Assembly: GCF_000011085.1 (NCBI RefSeq) | Contig: NC_006396.1 | Location: 2,790,001-2,854,000, forward strand | Length of the DNA stretch: 64,000 nucleotides | Source of the DNA: Haloarcula marismortui ATCC 43049 | GTDB taxonomy: Archaea; Halobacteriota; Halobacteria; Halobacteriales; Haloarculaceae | Direction of reading: 5' to 3' | Shown: one piece after another, positions 1-9,113 of the stretch | Layout: the number at the start of each line of letters is the position of its first letter | Numbering within the stretch: the stretch's first letter is position 1 | Notes under the pieces: generated by a model | Database searches by the model: none | Seen by the model: only the letters and a program-made list of their open reading frames with translations | Told to the model about the DNA's origin: nothing | Made by a program: the position numbers and the translations under genes

Positions 1-201
1 GAGGAGATGCTCAACGACGACGACGTCGGTATCGTCGTGATGCACGACGACGACCTGTCGCATCTCTCACGCGGTGTCCGGCAGGATGCGGAGACGAGTG
101 TCGAGCCGGTGATGGTCACGCTCGGCGGCGGCACTGGGAGCGGCGGACTGCGTGAACAGATCAAGCGAGCCATCGGTATCGACCTGATGGACGAGGACTA
201 A
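1..201 (+). CDS. atpF: A-type ATP synthase subunit F, C-terminal part (start lies left of window)
   Basis: The last 66 residues of the small central-stalk subunit of the archaeal A-type ATP synthase enter the window in frame at base 1. The visible part has the [10 protein letters not shown] segment and an acidic tail, and it ends with TAA only 2 nt before the atpA start. That placement is the usual F-A-B order of the haloarchaeal operon. The identification rests mainly on that position plus the C-terminal fold pattern. The N-terminus cannot be seen. Confidence 0.85.
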
Positions 202-203
202 CC

Positions 204-1964
204 ATGAGTCAAGCAACAGACACAGACGTCCGTGAGGACGGCATTATCGAAAGCGTCTCGGGACCGGTCGTAACGGCTCGGGACCTCGACGCCCGGATGA
301 ACGACGTCGTTTACGTCGGCTCGGAAGGGCTGATGGGCGAGGTCATCGAGATTGAAGGAAATATCACCACGATTCAGGTGTACGAGGAGACCTCCGGTGT
401 CTCCCCCGGCGAACCCGTCGAAGGGACGGGCTCGCCCCTCTCCGTGGACCTCGGGCCGGGTATGCTCGACGCCATTTACGATGGTGTCCAGCGCCCGCTC
501 GATGTGCTCGAAGAGAAGATGGGGTCGGCGTTCCTCGACCGTGGTGTCGACGCGCCGGGCATCGACCTGGAGAAGACCTGGGAGTTCACCCCTGAAGTCG
601 AGGAAGGCGACGAGGTCGAGGCCGGCGACATCGTCGGCACCGTCCCCGAAACGCCGAGTATCGACCACAAGGTGATGGTCCCGCCCGACTCCGAGGGTGG
701 CGAAGTCGTCGCCATCGAATCGGGCAACTTCAACGTCGAAGAGACCGTCGTCGAACTGGATAACGGCGAAGAAATCCAGATGCACCAGGAGTGGCCGGTG
801 CGCCAGCAGCGACCAACCGTCGAGAAGGAGACCCCGACGGAACCGCTCATCTCCGGCCAGCGCGTGCTCGACGGGCTGTTCCCGATTGCGAAGGGCGGAA
901 CGGCCGCCATTCCCGGTCCGTTCGGGTCCGGGAAGACGGTCACCCAGCACCAGCTCGCCAAGTGGGCCGACGCGGACATCGTCGTCTACGTCGGCTGTGG
1001 CGAGCGTGGCAACGAGATGACTGAGGTCATTGAGGACTTCCCGGAACTCGAGGACCCGACCACCGGCAACGCGCTGATGGACCGGACCTGCCTCATCGCC
1101 AACACGTCGAATATGCCCGTCGCGGCACGCGAATCCTGCGTGTACACGGGGATTACCATCGCGGAGTACTTCCGCGACATGGGGTACGACGTGGCGCTGA
1201 TGGCTGACTCCACCTCACGGTGGGCCGAGGCCATGCGTGAGATTTCGTCCCGACTCGAGGAGATGCCGGGTGAGGAGGGGTACCCCGCGTACCTCTCCGC
1301 TCGCCTGAGCGAGTTCTACGAACGTGCCGGGTACTTCGAGAATATCAACGGCACCGAGGGCTCCGTCTCAGTTATCGGGGCCGTCTCACCGCCGGGCGGG
1401 GACTTCTCCGAGCCGGTCACCCAGAACACGCTGCGTATCGTCAAGACGTTCTGGGCGCTCGACGCGGACCTGGCCGAACGCCGGCACTTCCCCTCTATCA
1501 ACTGGAACGAGTCGTACTCGCTGTATCGCGACCAGCTCGACCCGTGGTTCGAGGACAACGTCCGAGCCGACTGGCCGGAGACGCGCCAGTGGGCTATCGA
1601 CACGCTGGACGAGGAAGCGGAACTGCAGGAGATTGTCCAGCTCGTCGGGAAGGACGCGCTGCCGGAGGACCAGCAGCTGACGCTCGAGATCGCCCGCTAC
1701 CTGCGCGAGGCGTGGCTCCAGCAGAACGCCTTCCACGACGTGGACACGTTCTGTGAGCCCGAGAAGACCTACCGCATCATGGACGCCGCCAAGACGTACA
1801 ACGATGCGGCCTTCGAGGCGCTGGATGCCGGTGTCCCCGTCGAGGAGATCACCGACATTGACGCCGCGCCGCGGCTCAACCGTATCGGCGTGCAGGAAGA
1901 CTACAACGAGTACATCGACGACCTCGAAGACGACATCGAGTCTCAACTGCGGGAGCTGTACTAA
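204..1964 (+). CDS. atpA: A-type ATP synthase catalytic subunit A
   Basis: Catalytic subunit of the membrane-bound A1Ao ATP synthase, which turns the proton or sodium gradient into ATP. It is 586 residues, the normal family length. An N-terminal beta-barrel is followed by the extra non-homologous region typical of A/V-type A subunits (about residues 110-200). The P-loop GPFGSGKT lies at residues 238-245. There is no intein insertion. The stop is 2 nt before atpB, so translation is probably coupled across F-A-B. Confidence 0.98.
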
Positions 1965-1966
1965 CA

Positions 1967-3379
1967 ATGAAAGAGTATCAGACAATCACAGAGATCAGCG
2001 GACCGCTGGTGTTCGTCGAGACCGACGAACCGGTCGGCTACGACGACATCGTCGAAATCGAGCTCAGCGACGGCGAGACCCGCCGTGGCCAGGTGCTCGA
2101 ATCCGCAAGCGACTACGTCGCCATTCAGGTGTTCGAGGGGACCGAAGGTATCGACCGCGATGCCTCGGTTCGCTTCCTTGGCGAGACGATGAAGATGCCC
2201 GTTACCGAGGACCTCCTCGGGCGGGTCATGGACGGGACCGGCCAGCCGATCGACGGCGGCCCGGAGATCGTCCCCGACGAACGCCGTGACATCGTCGGTG
2301 AGGCAATCAACCCGTTCTCCCGGGAGTACCCTGAGGAGTTCATCCAGACAGGCGTCTCGGCCATCGACGGCATGAATACGCTCGTCCGCGGGCAGAAGCT
2401 GCCGATCTTCTCCGCCTCTGGCCTGCCACACAACGACCTGGCGCTCCAGATCGCGCGACAGGCGACGGTGCCGGAAGAGGAAGACGGCGAAGACGACGAG
2501 GGTTCGGAGTTCGCTGTCATCTTCGGTGCGATGGGTATCACGGCCGAAGAGGCGAACGAGTTCATGGACGACTTCGAGCGCACCGGCGCGCTGGAACGCT
2601 CCGTCGTCTTCATGAACCTCGCGGATGACCCGGCCGTCGAGCGGACGATTACGCCGCGGCTGGCGCTGACCACCGCCGAGTACCTCGCCTTCGAGAAGGA
2701 CTATCACGTGCTGGTCATCCTGACGGACATGACCAACTACTGTGAGGCACTGCGTGAGATCGGTGCCGCGCGTGAGGAGGTCCCGGGCCGGCGTGGCTAC
2801 CCCGGCTACATGTACACTGACCTGGCACAGCTCTACGAGCGTGCTGGTCGGATCGAGGGCCGCGAGGGCTCTGTGACCCAGCTCCCGATCCTGACGATGC
2901 CGGGCGACGACGACACGCACCCGATTCCGGACCTGACCGGGTACATTACTGAGGGCCAGATCTACATCGACCGCGACCTCAACAGCCAGGGCATCCAGCC
3001 GCCGATCAATGTCCTGCCGAGCCTGTCGCGGCTGATGGACGACGGCATCGGCGAGGGGCTGACCCGCGCCGACCACGCTGACGTGAAAGACCAGATCTTC
3101 GCCGCCTACGCAGAGGGTGAGGACCTCCGCGACCTCGTGAACATCGTCGGTCGCGAGGCGCTGTCGGAACTGGACAACAAGTATCTGGACTTCGCCGACC
3201 GCTTCGAGGAGGAGTTCGTCGATCAGGGGACCGACACGGCCCGCAGTATCGACGAAACGCTCGAACTCGGCTGGGACTTGCTCTCGATGCTTCCGAAAGA
3301 TGCGCTGAACCGCATCGACGAGGACCTCATCGAGGAGCACTACCGCGAGGACGAGACCGCCGAAACCGTCGAGGCCTGA
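1967..3379 (+). CDS. atpB: A-type ATP synthase regulatory subunit B
   Basis: Non-catalytic nucleotide-binding subunit that alternates with AtpA in the A1 hexamer. It is 470 residues. The P-loop position reads [10 protein letters not shown] and lacks the GKT lysine, as expected for the B subunit. The region around residues 265-290 ([21 protein letters not shown]) is classic for the family. It starts 2 nt after atpA. Its usual neighbour atpD does not follow directly here, because a rhodopsin gene sits in between. Confidence 0.98.
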   Translation: MKEYQTITEISGPLVFVETDEPVGYDDIVEIELSDGETRRGQVLESASDYVAIQVFEGTEGIDRDASVRFLGETMKMPVTEDLLGRVMDGTGQPIDGGPEIVPDERRDIVGEAINPFSREYPEEFIQTGVSAIDGMNTLVRGQKLPIFSASGLPHNDLALQIARQATVPEEEDGEDDEGSEFAVIFGAMGITAEEANEFMDDFERTGALERSVVFMNLADDPAVERTITPRLALTTAEYLAFEKDYHVLVILTDMTNYCEALREIGAAREEVPGRRGYPGYMYTDLAQLYERAGRIEGREGSVTQLPILTMPGDDDTHPIPDLTGYITEGQIYIDRDLNSQGIQPPINVLPSLSRLMDDGIGEGLTRADHADVKDQIFAAYAEGEDLRDLVNIVGREALSELDNKYLDFADRFEEEFVDQGTDTARSIDETLELGWDLLSMLPKDALNRIDEDLIEEHYREDETAETVEA

Positions 3380-3416
3380 CGCGACGGCTTACTTTCTCCG
3401 GCATCCCTCAATCTAT

Positions 3417-3447
3417 ACCATATATTTTGGGTACGCGACTGTTTAGC
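3417..3447 (+). promoter_or_regulatory. Probable promoter of the rhodopsin gene
   Basis: The gap between atpB and the rhodopsin (3380-3473) has an AT-rich box, TATATTTT at 3421-3428, preceded by ACCA. A second weaker box, TTTAGC, lies at 3442-3447, 27-32 nt before the ATG. Either could be the TATA element; the second would give a nearly leaderless mRNA. No good match to the Bat-responsive upstream element known from Halobacterium was seen. Confidence 0.45.
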
Positions 3448-3473
3448 GTTGACCTCCTACACTAGAATGCACT

Positions 3474-4226
3474 ATGCCAGCACCAGGGAGCGAAGGAATT
3501 TGGCTGTGGTTAGGTACAGCGGGCATGTTCCTCGGCATGCTATACTTCATCGCGCGCGGCTGGGGCGAAACTGACGGCCGGCGTCAGAAGTTCTACATCG
3601 CGACAATACTGATCACGGCAATCGCGTTCGTGAATTACCTCGCGATGGCGCTTGGCTTCGGCCTGACGTTCATCGAGTTCGGCGGCGAACAACACCCCAT
3701 CTACTGGGCGCGATACACCGACTGGCTGTTCACAACGCCGTTGCTGCTGTATGACCTCGGACTGCTTGCAGGTGCAGACCGCAACACCATTTACTCGCTC
3801 GTCAGCCTCGACGTGCTGATGATCGGTACTGGTGTGGTCGCAACGCTGAGTGCAGGCAGTGGCGTGCTGTCTGCCGGTGCAGAACGGCTGGTCTGGTGGG
3901 GTATCAGCACTGCCTTCCTGCTGGTCCTGCTGTACTTCCTGTTCAGTTCGCTGTCTGGCCGGGTTGCAAACCTGCCCAGTGACACGCGAAGCACGTTCAA
4001 GACGTTGCGCAACCTCGTCACTGTCGTCTGGCTGGTCTACCCAGTCTGGTGGCTCGTCGGCAGTGAGGGGCTTGGCCTCGTCGGTATCGGAATCGAGACG
4101 GCCGGCTTCATGGTCATCGACCTCGTCGCGAAGGTCGGCTTCGGTATCATCCTGCTCCGGAGCCACGGCGTGCTCGACGGCGCGGCCGAGACGACCGGAA
4201 CTGGCGCAACGCCTGCAGACGACTAA
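3474..4226 (+). CDS. bop: Bacteriorhodopsin-type light-driven proton pump
   Basis: Seven-helix retinal protein, 250 residues. All residues needed for outward proton pumping are present, by comparison with bacteriorhodopsin. D83 is the acceptor (D85) in [16 protein letters not shown], and D94 is the donor (D96). R80 corresponds to R82, E198 and E208 to the release pair E194/E204, D216 to D212, and K220 to the Schiff-base lysine in DLVAKVGFG. It is therefore a pump rather than a sensory rhodopsin or chloride pump. The gene lies on the same strand inside the ATP synthase operon, between atpB and atpD. The ATG at 3474 gives the usual short N-terminus; an ATG 7 nt earlier is out of frame. The sequence resembles the cruxrhodopsins of Haloarcula. 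Confidence 0.97.
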   Translation: MPAPGSEGIWLWLGTAGMFLGMLYFIARGWGETDGRRQKFYIATILITAIAFVNYLAMALGFGLTFIEFGGEQHPIYWARYTDWLFTTPLLLYDLGLLAGADRNTIYSLVSLDVLMIGTGVVATLSAGSGVLSAGAERLVWWGISTAFLLVLLYFLFSSLSGRVANLPSDTRSTFKTLRNLVTVVWLVYPVWWLVGSEGLGLVGIGIETAGFMVIDLVAKVGFGIILLRSHGVLDGAAETTGTGATPADD

Positions 4227-4247
4227 CCGCGACCGTTCGTCGACTTC

Positions 4248-4256
4248 GCTTTTTTG
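4248..4256 (+). terminator. Oligo-T tract after the rhodopsin gene
   Basis: A run of six T (4250-4255) lies 24 nt after the rhodopsin stop and before atpD, without an obvious stem-loop. Archaeal RNA polymerase can terminate at such tracts. If it works, atpD would depend on read-through or on its own promoter in 4260-4335, where no clear TATA box was recognised. Confidence 0.35.
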
Positions 4257-4335
4257 CGTGTCAGTCCGGAAGCGGCAGCGCTCGAACCGAAATAACTGGA
4301 AACCGTTAACTGCCTACGTCGAAAAAAGACCCGTA

Positions 4336-5028
4336 ATGGCTAAGGACGTCAAACCCACGCGCAAGAATCTGATGCAGATCGAGGACCGCATCGAGCTGTC
4401 CGAGCGTGGGCACGACACGCTGGAGAAGAAGCGTGACGGCCTCATCATGGAGTTCATGGACATTCTGGACCAGGCACAGGACGTCCGTGAAGACCTCGAC
4501 GGCTCCTACGAGCGGGCCCAGCGCGCGATCAACATGGCCCGGGCGATGGAGGGCGACGTGGCCGTCCGTGGGGCCGCCGCAGCACTGAAAGAACACCCCG
4601 AACTGACGACCCAGTCCAAGAACATCATGGGTGTCGTTGTCCCGCAGATCGAGTCCAGCAAAGTCCGGAAATCGCTGGACGAGCGTGGGTACGGCGTCAT
4701 GGGGACCTCGGCCCGCATCGACGAGGCTGCCGAGGCCTACGAGGAACTGCTCGAAAATATCATCCTTGCCGCCGAAGTCGAGACGGCGATGAAGAAGATG
4801 CTCGAGGAGATCGAGACCACGAAGCGCCGTGTCAATGCCCTCGAATTCAAACTCCTGCCAGACCTCTACGACAATCAGGAGTACATCGAGCAGAAACTCG
4901 AAGAGCAGGAGCGCGAAGAGATCTTCCGCATGAAGAAGATCAAAGCCAAGAAGGAAGAAGAGGAAGACGCGTTAGCGGCCGAAGAGGAAGCGGAAGAAGA
5001 GCCCGAAGCGGTCACTGCTGACGACTGA
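4336..5028 (+). CDS. atpD: A-type ATP synthase subunit D
   Basis: Central rotor-stalk subunit of the A1Ao ATP synthase, 230 residues. It starts [13 protein letters not shown] and is dominated by long N- and C-terminal helices that form the coiled-coil shaft inserted into the A3B3 hexamer. The tail is Glu-rich, as in other haloarchaea. The start at 4336 matches the family's MA-x-x-VxPTR beginning. The reading frame stays open further upstream only because it runs through the rhodopsin gene out of frame. It is separated from atpB by the rhodopsin gene and a 109-nt gap. Confidence 0.97.
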   Translation: MAKDVKPTRKNLMQIEDRIELSERGHDTLEKKRDGLIMEFMDILDQAQDVREDLDGSYERAQRAINMARAMEGDVAVRGAAAALKEHPELTTQSKNIMGVVVPQIESSKVRKSLDERGYGVMGTSARIDEAAEAYEELLENIILAAEVETAMKKMLEEIETTKRRVNALEFKLLPDLYDNQEYIEQKLEEQEREEIFRMKKIKAKKEEEEDALAAEEEAEEEPEAVTADD

Positions 5029-5083
5029 ACAGGGGACCCGTCCTGACCGGTATCGTTTTTGCGCTTTCCCGTTCCTGTTGAGT

Positions 5084-5476
5084 ATGTCCTGTCCCGACTG
5101 CGGTGGCGACCTCGTTTCGTTCCCAGTTCCAGACGACCTCCAGCAGCTTCTCCCCGGAAACGAACCGGGCGCTGGCGTCTGCCGGTCCTGTCTGGCGCTT
5201 CACCCGGAAACGGAGCCGCCCGCTGCTGTGCCCGACCTCTCGGATCTGGACGGTGCAATTCCCGATGCCGACGGCGCAGCGGTCCCGCTGGTGTTGCTGG
5301 TCGGACTGCTCGACTCGCTCGCGATGCACCGTGAGGAGATCACCGCGTTACTGGAGCGAGTCGAGCGCGAGGGCGTCGACCCGCTGCTGGTACTGGACCG
5401 CCTCGACGCCAGTTACGGCGAGGCGGCCCACGTCGACCTCGGTCGCCGCCGTCGGCAACTCGAACAGTTGCTGTGA
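5084..5476 (+). CDS. Small zinc-finger-type haloarchaeal protein (DUF6276-like)
   Basis: A 130-residue protein of unknown function. Two CxxC pairs near the N-terminus (CPDC at 3-6 and CRSC about 30 residues later) suggest a zinc ribbon. The rest is Leu-rich and helical. I associate it with the haloarchaeal DUF6276 family from memory, unverified. ATG 5084 is preferred over a TTG two codons earlier. The tract TTTTTGC (5056-5062) sits at promoter distance before the start and could also end atpD transcripts. It lies just downstream of the ATP synthase operon, but no functional link is visible. Confidence 0.8.
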   Translation: MSCPDCGGDLVSFPVPDDLQQLLPGNEPGAGVCRSCLALHPETEPPAAVPDLSDLDGAIPDADGAAVPLVLLVGLLDSLAMHREEITALLERVEREGVDPLLVLDRLDASYGEAAHVDLGRRRRQLEQLL

Positions 5477-5597
5477 GCGGACAGGTCGACCGTTTCACCC
5501 ACGCTCTGAGAGACGGCTCTAACGTAGCGCGGTTCGGCGGAGTCTGTGGTGGGAGCCACCGTCAAAGACATACAGAGAGAAGAGAACGACTGGCGCG

Positions 5598-6854
5598 TTA
5601 GACGCCCGTCGAGTAGCGCAGCAGGCCGGCGACGCCACCGAAGGCGGTCAGCAGCTGTTCGCCTTTCTCGAAGTCAGTGGAGATAAATACCGTCTCAGTG
5701 CCGCGCTGGTCGGCCAGTTCCATCAGGTGGTCGATGGCGTCTTCACGCTCGCCGTCGTCGGCGTCGACCGTGGCCCCACAGCGGGAGCACTCGTGGTCGT
5801 CAGTCCCGGCGCTGCTGTTGATGAGGTCGTACTCATCGTGGCCGTTCTCGCAGGTGTAGGCGACCACGTCTTTCCGGAGGTCCTCGGAGATGAGCAGCTG
5901 TTCGACCGCGCCCATGTTGAGGTTCTGGCGGGTCTGGTCGAACCCGTAGGTGGCCTTGTCCCCGTTGTGGAGCTGCTTGAAGAAGTCCTCCATGAGCTCC
6001 TTGTCCCGGAGCATCTCGTGTTCGGCCAGCACATCGTCGGCCGCGTCCACGAGGTCGTACAGCCCTGACTCGTCGGTGTAGGCCACGTCGAACTTCCCGA
6101 GCACCATGTCCTGTAGCTCGTGGTGGAGATAATCGCCGTCGAGGAACTCGTCTTTCGTCGGTGAGGGGCCGCCTACGAGGATCCCGTCTATTTCGTGGCG
6201 GTCGGCGACGAACAGGTCGTTCGCCATGCCGGCGACCTCCTGATAGAAATTGTCGATGGCTTCCAACCGGAGGCGGGCGAAACGCTGGGCGGACTGGCCA
6301 CCTTTCCGCTGTTTGCCCGGGACCAGTGAGGAGGCGGACTTGACAGGCTCGACGCGTTTGCCCTTCAGCCAGCCGACGTTTGCCTCGCGCCGGTCGAGCA
6401 CGATGAGCCCGAACAGCCCTTTGTCGGCCAGCATGTGCTCCAGCGGCTCGGTGAGGAACTCCGAGTCACAGTGGTAGCGGAACGATTCGATGGGGTCTGG
6501 TGGGGATTCGAGGACCTTCGTCACCATGTCGGTCCGGCCGCCGCCGGTATCGAACGCGCCCGAGAACACGACCAGTCCGTTGTCGGGTGGCCGCACGTCG
6601 TAGTACCGGAGTCGGTCCTTGATCGAAGTGAGCGCGTCTTGCACCGCTGTCCGAGTGTCCTTCGATTTGATGTTCGAAGCTTCGGAGTGTTCCTGGGTGA
6701 CGTGGGCGACGACGTCGCTGATCAGCTTGCCTTCGGGGATGTAGATAGAGACGAGTTGGGTGCCCGAACCCTGGTACCCTTTGAGTTCCTCTATGACCTT
6801 CCGGAACTCGTATTTCTGCTTGTCAGATTGCTCCTGTTCCTGCTGCTCGCTCAT
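5598..6854 (-). CDS. prf1: Peptide chain release factor aRF1
   Basis: Class 1 archaeal release factor that recognises all three stop codons and triggers peptidyl-tRNA hydrolysis on the ribosome. It is 418 residues. The codon-recognition motif NIKS is at residues 61-64 and the catalytic GGQ at 185-187 (KQRKGGQS). A C-terminal domain carries CENGH...CSRCG, a zinc-binding insert. The ATG at 6854 gives MSEQQEQEQ, which fits the family start. The upstream in-frame extension reads through the repeat cluster and is not protein-like. Confidence 0.97.
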   Translation of the reverse strand: MSEQQEQEQSDKQKYEFRKVIEELKGYQGSGTQLVSIYIPEGKLISDVVAHVTQEHSEASNIKSKDTRTAVQDALTSIKDRLRYYDVRPPDNGLVVFSGAFDTGGGRTDMVTKVLESPPDPIESFRYHCDSEFLTEPLEHMLADKGLFGLIVLDRREANVGWLKGKRVEPVKSASSLVPGKQRKGGQSAQRFARLRLEAIDNFYQEVAGMANDLFVADRHEIDGILVGGPSPTKDEFLDGDYLHHELQDMVLGKFDVAYTDESGLYDLVDAADDVLAEHEMLRDKELMEDFFKQLHNGDKATYGFDQTRQNLNMGAVEQLLISEDLRKDVVAYTCENGHDEYDLINSSAGTDDHECSRCGATVDADDGEREDAIDHLMELADQRGTETVFISTDFEKGEQLLTAFGGVAGLLRYSTGV

Positions 6855-7141
6855 TACTCTATGTTGGCCGAGGTGGCGTAAGAACCTGTTGACAGCGAGG
6901 GGCGCGAACGGAGTGAGCGGCCCTCGTGCCGGAACGGCGACCGAAGAGAGGCGCGGAGGAAGCCAGTGCGATTCGAGCAAAGCGAGAATTGCAGGACGGG
7001 CGAGCGGGGAGGAACGACCCGCGAGCAGCGAGAGCCCGAGCGAAGCGAGGGGTCTCGAACCGGAACGGCGACCGACGGGAGCCGTGGAGGAAGTGAGAGG
7101 CGTGCGAATCGAGCGGTCCTCGTGCCGGAACGGCGACCGAC
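6855..7141. repeat. Intergenic GC-rich repeat cluster
   Basis: The 287-nt gap between prf1 and the surface-protein gene is a patchwork of short repeats rich in GCGAG and GAGCGA words. CCGGAACGGCGACCGA occurs three times exactly (6929-6944, 7060-7075, 7125-7140), with spacings of 131 and 65 nt. A 33-nt unit at 6894-6926 recurs at 58067-58099 with one mismatch. No convincing gene was found. These look like the GC-rich intergenic repeats seen in haloarchaeal chromosomes; their function is unknown. Confidence 0.7.
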
Positions 7142-8074
7142 TCAGCTCTGCTGACGAGCCAGCGCGGCAGCCGAGAGCAGTGCGATAACTGCGACGAGCA
7201 CGGTAAAGCCGGGACCGGACCCGGCCGTGGGTTCGTCTCTTGATTCGCCATCAGTGCCGCCGACGCTGTCAGCCATGGTTGCCGTCGCTGCCGTCCCGTC
7301 GGCTACGGTCGACTCGGCGGTGGCAGTCGTCGGCTGTTCTGGTTCGGCGGTGGCAGTGGGGTTGGTGGTCGCTGTCGGTTTTTCGCTTTCGGGCGTATCC
7401 TGTTCGGTGGTTGTCGTCGCCTCAGTAGTGGTTTCGCCATTGCCGCTGTCTCCGCCGTTGCTGCTCGAACCCGACACTGAGAGGGTGTCCGTCCCCGAGA
7501 GCGACTGGCCGTTGCCGCCGTCTGTGGTGACGGTGAGGTCGTAGTCGCCGCCGCTGTCAGCAGTGATGTCGTAGGTGACAGTCGTGGTCGTTCCGCCGGC
7601 GATGTCTCCACTCGCTGTCCCGGACGCTAGCGAGTACGAGTAGCCGTCGGAATCAGCGACTGAGACGGTGTAGCTCGTCGACGTGTCGCCGCTGTTGTGG
7701 ACGACAGCGTCGACGGTGGTCGTCTCGCCGTCATCGAGGTCGGTCGAGCCGACCGAGGTCGTCAGCGAGAGACTGGCGGGGCTGAGCACGTCGAGGCCGG
7801 TCTGTCTGGTGTCTGAGTAGGTGTTTGTGCCGCCGGACTCATCGGCGGTGACGGACACCGACACCTCGCCGTTGTAGTCACCGGTGGCGTCGGCAGTGCA
7901 GTCGAACGTGGCTGACCCGCTGCCGTCGCTGAGTCCGATGGTCTGTGAGCCAGACGGCGAGCAGGACAGACCATCCGGAGTGGAGAGCGTCGCTTCGACG
8001 TTCTGGACGCCATCGCCGGACACTGACACGTCGATGGTGAAGCTATCGCCCTGCGTGTCTTTGCCCGGGGTACA
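7142..8074 (-). pseudogene. PGF-CTERM surface protein lacking its N-terminus
   Basis: The reading frame encodes Ig-like beta-sandwich repeats rich in Ser, Thr and Gly, then a long Thr/Pro/Glu linker (about 70 residues). It ends with GSGPGF, a hydrophobic helix and RQQS. That ending is the archaeosortase A sorting signal of haloarchaeal S-layer-type proteins. Upstream, the frame is closed by TGA at 8075-8077, only 16 codons before the first usable start (GTG 8027-8029). No signal peptide is encoded in any frame upstream; the next 150 nt is AT-rich intergenic DNA. A protein that needs export but has no signal is best read as a 5'-truncated gene. If annotated as a CDS it would run 7142-8029 (295 residues). 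Confidence 0.7.
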
Positions 8075-8191
8075 TCACAAATAATAATTACTATGGGTAA
8101 CAGTAGCGTGCAAAGCTGACAGTGTATAGACGTTAAATCACTGTCTCCGGTATGCAGCGAACCGTTTGTGACGCGATGGATGACAATCGAA

Positions 8192-8199
8192 TTTATATG
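8192..8199 (+). promoter_or_regulatory. TATA box of the MinD/ParA-like gene
   Basis: TTTATATG lies 32-39 nt before the ATG at 8231, in an AT-rich 150-nt gap. That distance predicts transcription starting within about 10 nt of the start codon, so the mRNA is probably almost leaderless. Confidence 0.55.
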
Positions 8200-8230
8200 A
8201 CTGCCTGCATTGTACCCAAGCAATCAGACT

Positions 8231-9046
8231 ATGGCGGGGTATGTGTGTACGATTGCAGGCGGCAAGGGCGGCGTCGGGAAGACGACGACCGCGGTAAATC
8301 TCGGGGCCGTCTTGCAGGAGATGGACTACGACGTGGCCGTCGTCGACGCAGATCTGGGGATGGCGAATCTCGGCTCGATGCTCTCCGTGGAGCCCGAAAA
8401 GAGCCTCCACGAGATTCTGGCTGGCGAGGCTGCGGTGAGTGAGGCTCTGACTGATGCCCCGGGTGGGCTCACGGTGATTCCGGGCGAACAGTCCCTTGAG
8501 GCGTTTGCGGACGCTGACCCCGCAAAGCTCAGGAAAGTCATCAAGACGCTCCGAAATGCCTACGACGTGGTGCTGATCGACACCGGGGCTGGACTGAGCC
8601 ACGAAGTCGCCGTGCCGCTGGGACTGGCTGACGGCATCGTCCTCGTCACGACCCCCGATGACGTTGCGGTGGGCGATACGGTCAAAACGGCCCAGCTAGC
8701 GAACCGCATTGACGGGACCGTTCTCGGCTCAATCATCAATCGCGCGACCCGCCACACTGATGTCGCGTCCATCGCCGAGCAGATGGAGTTCCCGCTGCTT
8801 GCGGTCATCCCGGATGACCCGCAGGCGACGACCGAGGAACCGCTCGTACTCAACGCCCCTGAGAGCACGGCTGCCGATGCCTATCAGCGACTGTCCGAGG
8901 CGCTGGAAGGCGTGTTCTTCCACGGCGAAAGCCCCGAACGGGATATCGAGACAATACTTGACGACGAGTGGTTCATTGAAGACACCGAGGACCACTCCGA
9001 TGCCGACGACGAGGACTCTGGCGGCGTGTTTGGCCTGTTTAACTGA
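8231..9046 (+). CDS. MinD/ParA-family P-loop ATPase
   Basis: A 271-residue SIMIBI-class ATPase. The deviant Walker A KGGVGKTT is at residues 12-19, VVDADLGMANLG is the switch I region, and VLIDTGAGL is Walker B. MinD homologues act at the membrane in positioning or polarity, and haloarchaea have several paralogues. No MinE or ParB partner is adjacent. The C-terminus is a long Asp/Glu-rich tail ending GVFGLFN, which could act as a short amphipathic membrane-targeting end; this is inference. ATG 8231 is preferred over an in-frame TTG at 8210 because of the TATA box position. Confidence 0.88.
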   Translation: MAGYVCTIAGGKGGVGKTTTAVNLGAVLQEMDYDVAVVDADLGMANLGSMLSVEPEKSLHEILAGEAAVSEALTDAPGGLTVIPGEQSLEAFADADPAKLRKVIKTLRNAYDVVLIDTGAGLSHEVAVPLGLADGIVLVTTPDDVAVGDTVKTAQLANRIDGTVLGSIINRATRHTDVASIAEQMEFPLLAVIPDDPQATTEEPLVLNAPESTAADAYQRLSEALEGVFFHGESPERDIETILDDEWFIEDTEDHSDADDEDSGGVFGLFN

Positions 9047-9054
9047 TATTTTTG
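9047..9054 (+). terminator. Oligo-T tract after the MinD/ParA-like gene
   Basis: Five T followed by GC, starting 3 nt after the stop codon at 9046, without a stem-loop. It is a candidate archaeal terminator between convergent genes. Confidence 0.35.
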
Positions 9055-9113
9055 CACCCGCCTGCTGTTCCGGTCGCAGTCCGCCGCCCCGACCGCATTT
9101 CACTGCCCCTAGA

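Noticed and set aside
1961-3340. Long open frame antisense to atpB
   Set aside because: It lies in the frame that GC-rich codon bias keeps free of stops, overlaps a certain gene completely and has no domain.
3380-3473. Bat-type upstream activator site before the rhodopsin gene
   Set aside because: No match to the known ACC-x5-box pattern was found near the TATA candidates; ACACTAG occurs but too close to the ATG.
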